From NCBI RefSeq assembly GCF_036850765.1, contig NC_089493.1:8619632-8683631 (forward strand): a stretch of 64,000 nucleotides of DNA. The letters run 5' to 3'. A program made the translations under genes and the position numbers. This document shows positions 42,334 through 52,365 of this stretch, piece after piece. Numbering within the stretch: position 1 is the stretch's first letter; every line of letters begins with the position of its first letter. Source of the stretch: Saccopteryx bilineata (Eukaryota > Chordata > Mammalia > Chiroptera > Emballonuridae). The notes beneath the pieces are model-generated. The model saw nothing but the letters and a program-made list of their open reading frames with translations. It had not been told where the DNA came from and made no database searches.

Positions 42334-42540
42334 CAGGGTTTCTCAAGTGCAGTGTTGTTAGCACCTCGGCCGGGGGAGCTGCCCTGTGCCCTGAGGACAC
42401 TGAACAGAGAGTCCCTGTCCCCTGCCCATTGGGTGCCTGTAGTCTCCCAACACCCTTCCCCCAGTTGGGACAGTCAAAATTGATGCAGACATTGCCAAAT
42501 GTCTCCCCGGGGACAAATGCTCCCCAGCTGAGAACCACTG
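42334..42540 (-). mobile_element. MER5A-like hAT-Charlie MITE
   Basis: Starts 'cagggtttctcaa' and ends 'tgagaaccactg', the terminal inverted repeats of MER5-type elements, with internal 'agacattgccaaatgtctcc' and 'gacagtcaaaattgatgc'. It is a non-autonomous, long-dead DNA transposon. The 8-bp flanks no longer match. Confidence 0.85.
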
Positions 42541-42879
42541 TCCGTTGACAAAACGTACACAAGCTCCCAGCTTGAGACAGCGCTGTCCAATCAAAACAGC
42601 ATATGCGCCCCAAAATGCAAGCCTCGGATGTGATTTCCCATTTTCCAGTAGGGATGTTTTAAAAGGTAAAAAGAAACAAGTGAAATTAATTCCAGGTATG
42701 GATTTCATTAAACCCAATAGAGCCACACAATGATCATTTCAACATGAAATCGGTATCAAAAATTTCTTGTGTGATAGATAAAAAATACTTCGGATCGCTT
42801 TTGGGACCGTGACTTGGAAATCCACATTTCACGTGCTCAGCAGTTATCCCAGGCCAGTGGTCACCGTGGCCGGAGCCGG

Positions 42880-43035
42880 CTGGGGAGCGTGCGTGGCTTT
42901 ATGATGAACCCGTGGACATTAGAACCAAGCAAGCAGTTAGCTTCAAGCTCCAGCTCGTGCTCGGCAGCCCTCAGCATGATTCCTCCTGAGCCTTGGCTTG
43001 CCCGTCTGTACAATGGGACGAGAGGGCCTCTTTGA
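42880..43035 (+). mobile_element. MIR SINE fragment
   Basis: 'tcaagctccagctcgtgctc', 'gccttggcttgcccgtctgt' and 'acaatgggacgagagggcct' follow the MIR core. Confidence 0.55.
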
Positions 43036-44145
43036 ATGTGAGTTCCTTCCAGAGAAGTGGGTGTGCTGCCAGGCAGCCATGGCGGGGGCCCCCATCGGGG
43101 CCCCACAGCCCCGCCTGGCTCTTTGTCCCTAAAGGTCTCAACCAAATCTCCTCTCCCGGCCAGCGGGGTTCATCTGTGGCATGCGTCTCACCCTGTATTT
43201 GTTCATGAAAGTGCTTTTCCTAGAATGCCACCAAAAAGGGTGAGGGGGGGGAGAGCGGGCAGTAATAACATGTGTTTGGTGTCTCTGGTATTAATAGCAC
43301 CCGAGTGTCACACACTACGACTGTGATGAAAGCGGGGATGGACGCAGGGCCCCCCTCTCTCCTGGGAGGCAGCCCTCCCCCTCGCAAACGGAAAATAAAC
43401 ACAGCCCCGGTAGGGCGCAGACGCCAATAACTGTGAAATTTTGATTAAATAATAGATATGTGTTCAGAAGTGCTTCTTTATAGTATGTGATTAAGAAAGA
43501 TAAGCAGACATTCTTACAGCCCTAATGATAATAATTACCACAACATGCAAAGTGCAGAATATGACACCAGAAAGGCCATTATTATTAACCTTGCTCAGGG
43601 TTATTTTGGGGGATGTATTTTTGACACCGTGGACACGGGCATTCAGAGACTAAATAAAACTACAGTGCAGGCAATCGGCCTCCGCTACTGCCCTAAGCCA
43701 TCGTGGGATCAGGGCAGGGGGGTGAGGAGGGGAGAGAGAGAGAGAAAGAAACAGTGTACGGATGGCATAAAAAGTCTTTTATACAAAACAGATGCTTGTT
43801 TAATATTGAACATCTGGCCAGTCTTATAAAGATTTGTATTAACATTTCTGCAACTGTCAGTAATTCAGAAAACTGACAGAAGATCCCCGTTTAAATTTTT
43901 GCTATAAATAACAACCTTAGATCCAGGCTGCTTTTTTTTTTTCTGCTTACATGCAATATTTGGTCCCTGACATCTGATCCCCAACAGCTCAGCACTTCCT
44001 GTGTGCCCTGAGGATGCAGAGGTGCGGGGCCAGCTCTAAACTCTCACCTCCTTCTTTGTACCTCCTCAACAGCCGCCCCAAAGCCCCACCCCGGCATCAG
44101 GGATGGCCACCCTCAATGCCACTCGGCTTTCCTCTTCTCTGTGTC
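43036..44145. other. unique sequence with AT-rich candidate regulatory block
   Basis: 43390-43660 is unique, AT-rich and contains 'gaaattttgattaaataata', 'cctaatgataataattacc' and 'gccattattattaacc', dense in homeodomain-like TAAT cores, plus GATAAG (43499) and 'acatgcaaag' words. No transposon is recognised. A short GA run lies at 43731-43748 and poly-T at 43932-43941. Confidence 0.4.
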
Positions 44146-44149
44146 AAGT

Positions 44150-44560
44150 GCATCAGTCAGCTTTTGCCGTGTAACAACTCACCCCAATGTATTCAAATAG
44201 CAACCATTTATTTTGCTTCTGATCCCATGGGTGGGCAGTTTAGACCAGGCTTTGTGGGGTATTTCTTCTGGTCTTGGCGGGGCTCACTCCTGCACCTGGA
44301 CTCTGCTTCCTGGTTGGCTAGGGGCTGGCTGGTCCAGGGTGCTCTCCAGGATGGCGCATCTCTGCTGTGTGCTCCCCCATCATCCAGCAGGCCGGCCCTG
44401 GAGCACGCCCACGGCACAGGCAGGGATCCACGGGCCCAAGTGGCAACCTGCAAGATCCCTTGAGGCCAAGGTTCAGAGGGGGCTTGCCATCATTTCTGCT
44501 ACACTCTGCGAGTCGAAGCATGTCACAAAACCAGGTTCAGGGGTCAAGAAATGGACTTGA
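44150..44560 (-). mobile_element. old LTR-like mammalian repeat, antisense
   Basis: 'gcttttgccgtgtaacaact' then 'caccccaatgtattc', 'aaccatttattttgcttctg', 'gtatttcttctggtcttggc', 'ggggctggctggtccagggt', 'catcatccagcaggccggcc' and 'ccttgaggccaaggttcaga' follow a repeat I recognise from mammalian genomes as an antisense LTR of the ERVL/MaLR class. I am not sure of the family name. Confidence 0.6.
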
Positions 44561-44719
44561 CTCAATGAAAGGAGTGCAGTCAGAGTATCGCGAGGTTGGG
44601 GTTGGGGAAACACCATGGTCATCTTTGCAAACAGGACACCACCCCCGGCACAGCTTCTCCACCACTCTCCAGCGACCTCCGAGGGGGGCAGGCAGGCACT
44701 AGGCTCCTCACCTGACACT

Positions 44720-44800
44720 TGAGGAACTGTAGGAGGCGAAGTGAGTTTCCCAAGGTCGCTGGGCTATTAGGGGACGCCATGAGTCAAAAGCAAAGGCATT
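44720..44800 (-). mobile_element. MIR SINE fragment, antisense
   Basis: 'ttgaggaactgtaggaggcg', 'aagtgagtttcccaaggtcg' and 'ctgggctattaggggacgcc' match the antisense MIR core. Confidence 0.55.
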
Positions 44801-45425
44801 GAGGTGCCCGGAGAAGGTAAACAGCAGACCCCTTCCCGCGTGGGCAGAGAGGAGACTGGAGGACGCAGTCACCACCAGCCGTAGCTGCTGCCCGTGGCCA
44901 GGGTGGGCTTTCTGGCTCGTCAAGTAGGCAGCCTCGGGTGGGGGTGATCTGAGCAGCGTCAGAAGGTATACGGATGATTTTGCTAATTTGTTTTCCTCCA
45001 CCATCTCATTCCATCAAGGAATGAGGCAGCTGGTGAAAATATATGCAAACGTTCAAGGACAACAGTACAGAAGAGAGGCAGGCACTCGTCCTGGTAGGCT
45101 CAGGATGAAGTACAAGTGCTGGCGAGAGAGTAGCACCACCAGCAGCTCAGCCAGCTCAGCTCAGCACAGCGGTCCGCAGGCAGGGGCCAGGTGGTCCCCG
45201 CTCACGGGCACTTGGAAACCGTACGAGGTCCTCCTGGTGCTTGCAGGCAGGGAGGCAGGAAAAGGCTGCTGGCGTGTGGCAGGAGAGCTCTGGGTTCCAA
45301 ACAGGACGTAAGCCCACATGACCAAGAACAGTCCAAGGAAAACCTCAGTGGCCCCTCGTCTATCAGCGACAGGCCTACAAGGGTTCCTGGGAAAATGAGA
45401 CACAAGACCAGCGAGCTCTGCTGGA
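44801..45425. other. unique sequence, no gene seen
   Basis: No repeat or gene recognised. A short repetitive 'agctcagccagctcagctca' run lies at 45142-45161. Confidence 0.4.
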
Positions 45426-45429
45426 AGCC

Positions 45430-45620
45430 ATGGTGCATACTGTTCACTCAGCCGAGTGGCACAGAACGCTACGTGTGGGTTTTGTCATTTAATTCTCCCA
45501 ATGAGCTCGTGAGGCACAGCAGATCTGATCCCTCCCTGTTTTGCCAACAAGGAAACTGAGACTCAGGGGTTTTCACTGACTTGCTGGCGGGGGGGTCAGT
45601 GCGGGTCCTTCAAGCGGCAG
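45430..45620 (-). mobile_element. MIR SINE, antisense
   Basis: 'gtcatttaattctcccaatg' then 'agctcgtgaggcacagcag', 'aacaaggaaactgagactca' and 'tcactgacttgctggcgggg' follow antisense MIR. Confidence 0.75.
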
Positions 45621-46111
45621 GTGTCAGGAAGGATGGCGGGGAGAGGGAGCAGGAATACGGGGAAGAGACTTCAGACTGGGGTGTGGGTCTGGCACCCGAG
45701 GAAGGAAAGAGGGGGGGAGGATGGGAGGAGCAGCCGTGGACCGCAGGGAAGCCAGCCGGGGGTCTCCAGAGCACGCTGCCTGTAAGAGGCAGCCTGTTGG
45801 GGGGCAGCAGTGGTCTAGCTCCACACCCCCGCTGAGCTGGGTCATTGGTTGGGAACAGCCGGGGGAGGAGGGCATGTCCTTGGGGTGAGCTCTGCCAAGG
45901 ACCTGAAGGGGCAGCAGCCCTCAGCTATCGGCCAACGGCCCTGCCCACAGCGGGTTCTCTGCAATGACCTCTGGGAGGGACGCCTCTGCGGCCACCACAT
46001 CACAATGAAGAAGTGGTGGGGTCAGGATCTGACTCAAGTGCAGATGGGGGAGAACACAGGGGAGACTGGACAGGAGGGTCTGGTGGGACGCGGGCGGACA
46101 GCCCAGGCGGG

Positions 46112-46225
46112 GCCTGAGGAAAGCCTGGAGTGGACGGGGAAAGGGGCGGGGCCTGAGGAAAGCCTGGAGTGGACGGGGAAAGGGGCGGGGCCTGAGGAAA
46201 GCCTGGAGTGGACGGGAAAGCAGAG
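46112..46225. repeat. 39-bp tandem repeat, about 2.9 units
   Basis: Units start at 46112, 46151 and 46190 and are identical until the last unit loses one G in the 'gacggggaaag' run and then leaves the array. 39 bp is 13 codons, so the frames through it stay open on both strands without being genes. Confidence 0.96.
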
Positions 46226-46289
46226 GGATGGGGACTCTGACACCAACTCCCAACTGCTGGGGCCTCTGCTTGGCTTGGCGCATCTCGGA

Positions 46290-46471
46290 AAAAAAGAAAG
46301 GAAGGAAAGAAGAAAGGGAGTGAGGGAGGGGGGGAGGGAGTGAAGCAGGAGAAGGAGGGGAAGGGAAGGGAAGGGGAGGGGAGGGGAGGGGAGGGGAGGG
46401 GAGGGGAGGGGAGGGGAGGGGAGGGGAGGGGAGGGGAGGGGAGGGGAGGGGAGGGGAGGGGAGGGAGAGAA
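46290..46471 (+). repeat. polypurine tract with pure (GGGGA)n
   Basis: A GA-rich lead-in (GGAAA, GGGAGG) becomes pure GGGGA pentamers at about 46371-46465, close to 19 copies. All purines on plus and all pyrimidines on minus for more than 150 bp, with a regular G4 spacing. It can form G-quadruplex or triplex DNA. Confidence 0.97.
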
Positions 46472-46859
46472 AGAGCAACAACTAACGCTGGAACCTGCTA
46501 GAGCTGGAACAAGTGGCTGGGTCCGTGCTCATATGACAGCCTGATGAGAAAGTCCCGTTAGCTAAAGTTTATGCAAATGTCTAATCCACGGTGCCCTATT
46601 TAAAGAGGAGACAAGGAAACAGACAAACAAAAGAAGGGTTTGGGGGCTGAGACTATCTGCCTTCCAGGGTGGCATTTTCTGGTGCCTCTTGCTGCAAAAA
46701 GCTTCCCGCTGGCATCTTCCAGCTGAGTGCCACATCACGTGGGCACCCTGGCTTTGGAGATGCTATACTGCGTCCCTGGTGGCACAGGGGCAGGAAGTCA
46801 GTGAGGCAGAGCCTCTGAGTCGCTCCCAAGCCATAGACACAACTAGGTCACGGAAACTT

Positions 46860-46945
46860 TAAGGGACCATAGGCATCACCTGGGACAGCCCCATCACCTC
46901 CACGTCACAGATGAGGAGACTAAGGCCCAGAAAGAAGAGACTTGC
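46860..46945 (-). mobile_element. MIR-like fragment, antisense
   Basis: 'cacgtcacagatgaggagac' then 'taaggcccagaaagaaga' and 'gacttgctctagacc' fit the antisense MIR core, cut short by the adjacent MER5-like element. Confidence 0.5.
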
Positions 46946-46955
46946 TCTAGACCAG

Positions 46956-47135
46956 GGTTCTCAGCCTGGCACTATTGACTCTGGGGGGCTGGGTAAGTCT
47001 TCAGCTAGAGAGGGACAGGGAGCAGGGGCTGTCCTGTGCATTGTAGCTGTTTAGCAGCATTCTTGGTCTCTACCCACGATGCCCAGAGCATCTTTTTAAG
47101 TCACAACAGCCAAAAAGGCCTCTACACTGGGAAGC
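46956..47135 (-). mobile_element. MER5-like hAT-Charlie MITE fragment
   Basis: Begins 'cagggttctcagcctggc', then 'actattgactctggggggc', 'ggggctgtcctgtgcattgt', 'tttagcagcattcttggtct' then 'ctacccacgatgcc' and 'agtcacaacagccaaaaagg'. The far terminal repeat is lost. Confidence 0.85.
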
Positions 47136-47835
47136 TAAGAGAACATGAGTGCCAGGCTTGAACGCGTGGGTGCGTGGAGGCGGTTGGGAGAGGAGGCAGA
47201 GTGTGGGGAGGGGGTGGGGGGAGGGGGTGATATCGTGCATGGGCGAGTTTAGAGACCACCCAGGAGAAATGTCCAGCAGGCGGCTGCCGGCACAGCATTG
47301 AGACTCATGAGCGGAGCCTGGACCAGAGGCGCAGACTGAAGGAACCCGGGCACGGGGCCAAGAGCCCATCGGAGCCACGCCCATGACCTCCCCGCTGTGG
47401 GAGGAGGGAGCTGTTTGCGAGCGGGGTGGACCAGGTGCTGGCGGCCACGTGGGCTCCAGCATTCTAGAAGGTTGTGGTTCAGGGGGGGATTTCCATCCCA
47501 GGTGTGCAGGGAAAGGGCTCGGACCTCCCTCGCGGCAGAAAGTGAGTGCGGAGGCTGAGCTGGGTCGGGTCTTCTCCCCCGGCAGCCAGGCTGCTAGAGA
47601 ATGAGGTCACAGGGATTTGGGTCAAGCTCGGAAAAAAGTTCCTGTCTGGGACACCTTCTCTGACCTGGGCCTATTTTTAGAAATTCTTTTTAATGAGCAG
47701 CACGGAAAACCACGGGTTCAGCAGAGTCTGGTCCCCGGGGGCTCCCTCCGCAACCCATTTCACATGGAGCCACCGGTGGGAAGCAGCTAGGCACTCTCGC
47801 CAGGCCCGTCTGAAACGCGCTGGTGCGGGGCTTTC
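47136..47835. other. unique sequence, no gene seen
   Basis: No repeat or gene recognised. G-rich run at 47205-47228. Confidence 0.4.
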
Positions 47836-47839
47836 AGTG

Positions 47840-48130
47840 ACCACTGGGTGCTCCTTAGGGGTAACTGTCCTCATCAGAGCCTCTCCCGCGAGAGCACTCG
47901 ACAACTTCCACAATGCACTCACCCCAATGACTCACGCGATGCCACAGCAGCACATGCAGGTAGGATTATTATCCCACTCTACAGGTGAGGAAGTGGAGGC
48001 TAGGCCAAACAGGTCAGCCCATCAGGGTCCACACACGGGGACACTCACAGAAGTGAAAGGGAATCGGACTAGACACGCAGGCACAGAACCAGAGGGGCTC
48101 TGGCAATGCAGGCAGCAAAGGACCACCTCG
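47840..48130 (-). mobile_element. MIR SINE, antisense, partial
   Basis: 'aatgactcacgcgatgccac' then 'gtaggattattatcccactc' and 'tacaggtgaggaagtggagg' are antisense MIR; the 5' and 3' parts are weak. Confidence 0.6.
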
Positions 48131-48479
48131 CATCCCTCAGGAGGCCGTTTCTAAGGTAAACCAGAACCAGCCTTCATTGATCCTTGTCCGATTTGCTCAA
48201 GGGGAAATCTGATTGGTTGAGCCTGGGTCACATGCCTGTGCCTTGCCTAGTGGCCTGAAGGGCCCCTTGACTGACAACTCCTCTCAGAATGCACACAAAG
48301 GAGAAGAGGCGGTGCCCCGGAAGGCAGCGGGTGCTTGAGTGGAAGGAGGAATGGGTTCCGGAAGCAGAAAACGAATCGAATGCTCGACCAGCCCAGGACC
48401 TGAGTCCCGGTGGCATCATGGAAACTGGCTGGCTGGGCTAAAGCATATTCCCCGCTGGCTTTTTCGTTCTGGGTAGAAA

Positions 48480-48700
48480 GTCACAAAGATTCAGACACCT
48501 TCAGACCCTTCTGCGGTTTGGCCCCTCTGGCTTCACCTGCCCTGCACAATCCCTCTGCCCTTCCTTTCTCGCTGACTTTAACACATTCATTCACCTTCCC
48601 GGCCCCAGCTCCACCCTCTTCCCTGACCACCTGCCCCACCTGCAATGAAATCTCCTTCTTCTGGGCTCCCCCAGACCTTGTGCCTCCTACGGTCTTGGCC
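48480..48700 (+). mobile_element. L2 LINE fragment
   Basis: 'cttctgcggtttggcccctc' then 'tggcttcacctgccctgcac', 'aacacattcattcaccttcc' and 'ttctgggctcccccagacct' match L2 3' coding sequence in sense. Confidence 0.55.
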
Positions 48701-48854
48701 CTGCTGGGTTAGTTACTCAGGCTTCCTTCCTGTCAGCACTCCCCAGGCAGGCCGTGAGCCTCCCTGTGCCTGCACTCTCAGAGCCCCGCAGGATTCCCAG
48801 CTCGGGCTGGGTGCTGAGTGGTGGCTGACGGGATAATGGTGAGTGATTAATCAG

Positions 48855-49010
48855 ACGGGTGGATGGATGCATGGATGGATGGATGGATGCATGGATGGAT
48901 GGATGCATGCATGCATGGACAGATGGATGGATGGATGGATGCATGCATGCATGGATGGATGGATGGATGCATGCATGCATGGATAGATGGATGCATGCAT
49001 GGATGGGATA
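48855..49010. repeat. (GGAT)n/(GCAT)n tetranucleotide repeat
   Basis: Blocks of TGGA alternate with TGCA over 155 bp with a few ACAGA/ATAGA interruptions. The ATGCATGCATGCAT blocks are self-complementary. Frames read only Met/Asp/Gly/Trp or His/Ile/Pro/Ser mixtures. Confidence 0.97.
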
Positions 49011-49179
49011 TTTTCCAAAAGTCATGTGGATAGTTGACTCTACATTGCAGTCTTCTCATTCTTGAAATAAGGAGTTCTCAAATGAATTCTTCTATTTCCC
49101 CCGATCCTTAGATGCGGAGACACTAAGTGTGCTCACTTTGATAGAATCCATGCTTCATTGGACTGACACCTCCTCGCGC

Positions 49180-49420
49180 CGCTGCTTTAGTGATTCAACC
49201 ACTTGGCAAACATGCAGTGTACTGGGCGTTGTGCCAGGAGCAGGCAGGCAGTCTAATGGCCACGCCTGCACAGGCACCCCACCAGCAGCAAGCACAGCCA
49301 TCTTCCGATGGGGAAGGAGAGGGAGGACAGTGGGAAGGTTAGGAAAAGCCTCTGTAAGAAATGGGAGAGAGAGCTGACCCAGAGACTTGGGGGTTCCTGA
49401 GCAGCATGGGGGAGCCTGGA
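49180..49420 (-). mobile_element. L2 LINE fragment, antisense
   Basis: 'acatgcagtgtactgggcgt' then 'tgtgccaggagcaggcaggc', 'gaaggttaggaaaagcctct' and 'ggttcctgagcagcatgggg' follow antisense L2, well decayed. Confidence 0.5.
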
Positions 49421-49974
49421 GGAGCAGCTGAGAGGGAGGAGGAGATTCCTGAGATCAGCCCAGAGTAGGAGCCTCCAAACAGAACCAGGGTCTTGAGGAT
49501 GACATGAACGGCAATGCTGATCATCACACGCCTCCTGGTTTTAAGAAGGCAGCAGACCCAAACTTCAGGTGTTATTAGACAACCAGCCGCAGCCACCAAG
49601 GACATAACTCTTTAAAACATCTGTCATGTAGTGGAGAGGGTCTGAAACTGGCAGGAGAGAGCCTGCTCATACCCCATCATCTCACTGAAGAAAGAGGTTT
49701 GCTATAACTAGTTCTTGGAGCAGGGACGGGAGGGGGGTGTCTTGTGTACACTCAGAGAAAAACGTCTTCTCTCTTGTCTCTGCCCAAATAGCTAAGAAAC
49801 CTGTCCAGATGCTCACGCATCTGTGTTTATGTGCGTTTGTATAAGGAGAAGAGGAGGCAAGGATTCTCATCTTCCTAACTTTGAGCAAAGATGGAAAAGA
49901 CCACGGAGACACACCCTCAAGTGACTCGCTTTACGCCTTTATCCTGTTCCTTCCATTTTAGGACAGTGGACTTT

Positions 49975-50110
49975 CTTCCAGGTCAACCGTGGCTCTGCCA
50001 CCAACCCATATAATTTCTCCAGACCTCAGTTTCCTTTTCTATAAAATAAGAGGCTTAGAGCCAACACCTAAGTGCCTCTGAACCCTAATGCGCCCACGAG
50101 TCTTTGAAAC
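49975..50110 (+). mobile_element. MIR SINE fragment
   Basis: 'caaccgtggctctgccacca', 'tctccagacctcagtttcct' then 'tttctataaaataagaggct' follow MIR in sense. Confidence 0.75.
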
Positions 50111-51975
50111 CGATGGGGAAGAAAGGTCCTCCCAGAGGCTTAATGTACACAAGTCAAATCAAAATATAAATCATCCCACCCTGTGTATGGGTCTCATACA
50201 CAGTTTCTTTTAATAAAATATGCAAATATTTTGCAGTAAATTGATTTCCCAGTTTCATTCTCTTATCTCCGTATTTATTATTCATGATTCTCCCACTCCC
50301 TACTTGATACAGAGGAGGGGGGTGGGGAACAAGTCTGGAGTATAGAGTTCACTGCTATCTTGCCGTTATTATTAACACAATGTTATACTCCCAGGAATAA
50401 AAGATACATGTTAATATTGCTTCTAGTTTCCACCCAGGCTAAGAACAAAATGCGAGCTCTTTATTGATCTAAATCCAGGCACCTAGCTTCCTGGCAAACT
50501 TTAATGAAAGTGTGACTTTGTGGAGGAAAATGAGCGTCGTTTAAGCCGTGATCACACGGATGCTTCTGTACACTTGTTAAAATACACTGCATCGCCATCA
50601 AAAATGCGAGGAAAGAGGAAAATCTAGGAAATGTTATTTCTTGAATAGAGAGCTCAAAAAATAAAAATTTAAAAAGTATTTGAAGGCTATTTATTGGGTT
50701 TTGGACACAAACCTGGACATAAAAGTTCTGGTCCCAAAACAGTGTCCCATTGAAAGCAGTGACATCCAAACAGGAACTTAGACCGTTAGTCACAACACAT
50801 GAAGAACACAGTCCTTAGCAACTCTTCATGACACCAACTGCCTGTCACCTCCTTTCTTCTGACACTGCGGCTCCCTGACCCCAGCCGACCTCGCTCTCAC
50901 CCACGCCCCTCTATCTTGCCCTGGGTCACCCCTCCCCCGCCATGCCAGAATTCAGCCCCCAACTGCTCCCAGGGTGGACAACTCACCGTTCTGACTTCTC
51001 CACTGTGGTCCCACAGATATCGCGACTGATTGGGGGAGGGGAGGGAGGGGAGGAGGAGTGGGGGACAACTTGACCATAAGGTGGCAGTAGTGCGCAGAGC
51101 GTTCTTTGGTGTCACTTGGACAGGTTTGCATGCGAGAGAAGTCCCTCCGAGCATGACCCTGTTCAGAAGCAAGGGCAGAGGAGAGGTTGGGGGGGGGGGC
51201 ACTACCCAGAAGGGGAGGAAGGCAAAGGAACCCCTGGGGCAGGAGGGGTTGGAGAGGGGTCTACGTGCCTAGATGATGTCGCTCAGCCGCCCGGAGGGGA
51301 GTCGCTGGGTCACACAGCTTCAAAGGACAGCATCCACTTGGGGTCTTTATAGCCACAAGGCTTCTCTTATCTCTGGTGAACAGATGTTGGGCGCAACTTC
51401 TCAGAGCATGTAAAGCAAGCAGGCTCCACCTGGCTATAAAAATCTGCTTGTTTGAACTGTGGTGTTTTTTTTTTTAATTGGACAGATAAAAACTTAAGTC
51501 TGGTGCAGGTGGGCTCCTGAGCTGACAGGTCCTGGCTGCAGCCTCCCTCACATCTGGCCGTCGGTGCTGGTTGCTGGCTGGGGCGTTGCCTCTCCTCAAC
51601 GTAGCGTCTCATCCTCCACTCGCTAGCCTGGGCTTCTCTGTGTGCTAACGGAAATATTCCGAAAGGACAAGCGCAGGGGTGCAAACGCATGTTGCCTCTG
51701 CTGGCATCGTATTTGTTGATGTCGCTCACTGGCCAAAGCAAGTCCTACAGCCCAGACCAGAGTCCCTGTGGGCAGGGATTACACAAAGCCATGGACTCCT
51801 GGACGTGCGACCCGGTTGGGACCATTGCTGAGAGTGTCTGTCACTACCCCTCTACTGCAGCCACAAGGAAGGCTTTTTCTACAGTGTCCACTTTCCTGTC
51901 TACTGGGAAAAACTGCTGTCAGCCACAGTCCAATCAGAAAGTTACTCTTTCTGAGAAACAGAGTGTTCCCCAAAG
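50111..51975. other. unique sequence, AT-rich at 50130-50720
   Basis: 50130-50450 is unique and AT-rich with 'ttaataaaatatgcaaatat' (an octamer-like ATGCAAAT) and 'gtatttattattcatgattc'. 51030-51200 is G-rich with a 10-G run near 51190-51199. Frames of 101-124 codons have no domain. No gene called. Confidence 0.4.
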
Positions 51976-51980
51976 CAGAT

Positions 51981-52365
51981 CCTGACAGAAGGGCTTTTTT
52001 TTTTTGTATTTTTTTTGTATTTTTCTGAAGCTGGAAACGGGGAGAGACAGTCAGACAGACTCCCGTATGCGCCCGACCAGGATCCACCCGGCACGCCCAC
52101 CAGGGGCGATGCTCTGCCCACCAGGGGGCGATGCTCTGCCCCTCCGGGGTGTCACTCTGTCGCGACCAGAGCCACTCTAGCGCCTGGGGCAGAGACCAAG
52201 GAGCCATCCCCAGCGCCCGGGCCATCTCCGCTCCAATGGAGCCTCGGCTGCAGGAGGGGAAGAGAGAGAGAGGGCCCTGGTCGGGAATTGAACCCGGGAC
52301 TTCTGCACTCCAGGCCGACGCTCTACCACTGAGCCAACCGGCCAGGGCCCTGACAGAAGGGCTTT
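51981..52365 (-). mobile_element. long-type bat SINE, antisense, 17-bp target duplication
   Basis: Minus-strand body 51998-52348: the plus strand shows the T-rich tail, 'ttctgaagctggaaacgggg', 'agacagtcagacagactccc', two 'ggggcgatgctctgcccacc' type units, 'gctccaatggagcctcgg' and the head ending 'gagccaaccggccagggc'. The CT/C-rich middle is largely deleted ('agagagagagggccctgg'). 'cctgacagaagggcttt' occurs at 51981-51997 and 52349-52365. Confidence 0.97.
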
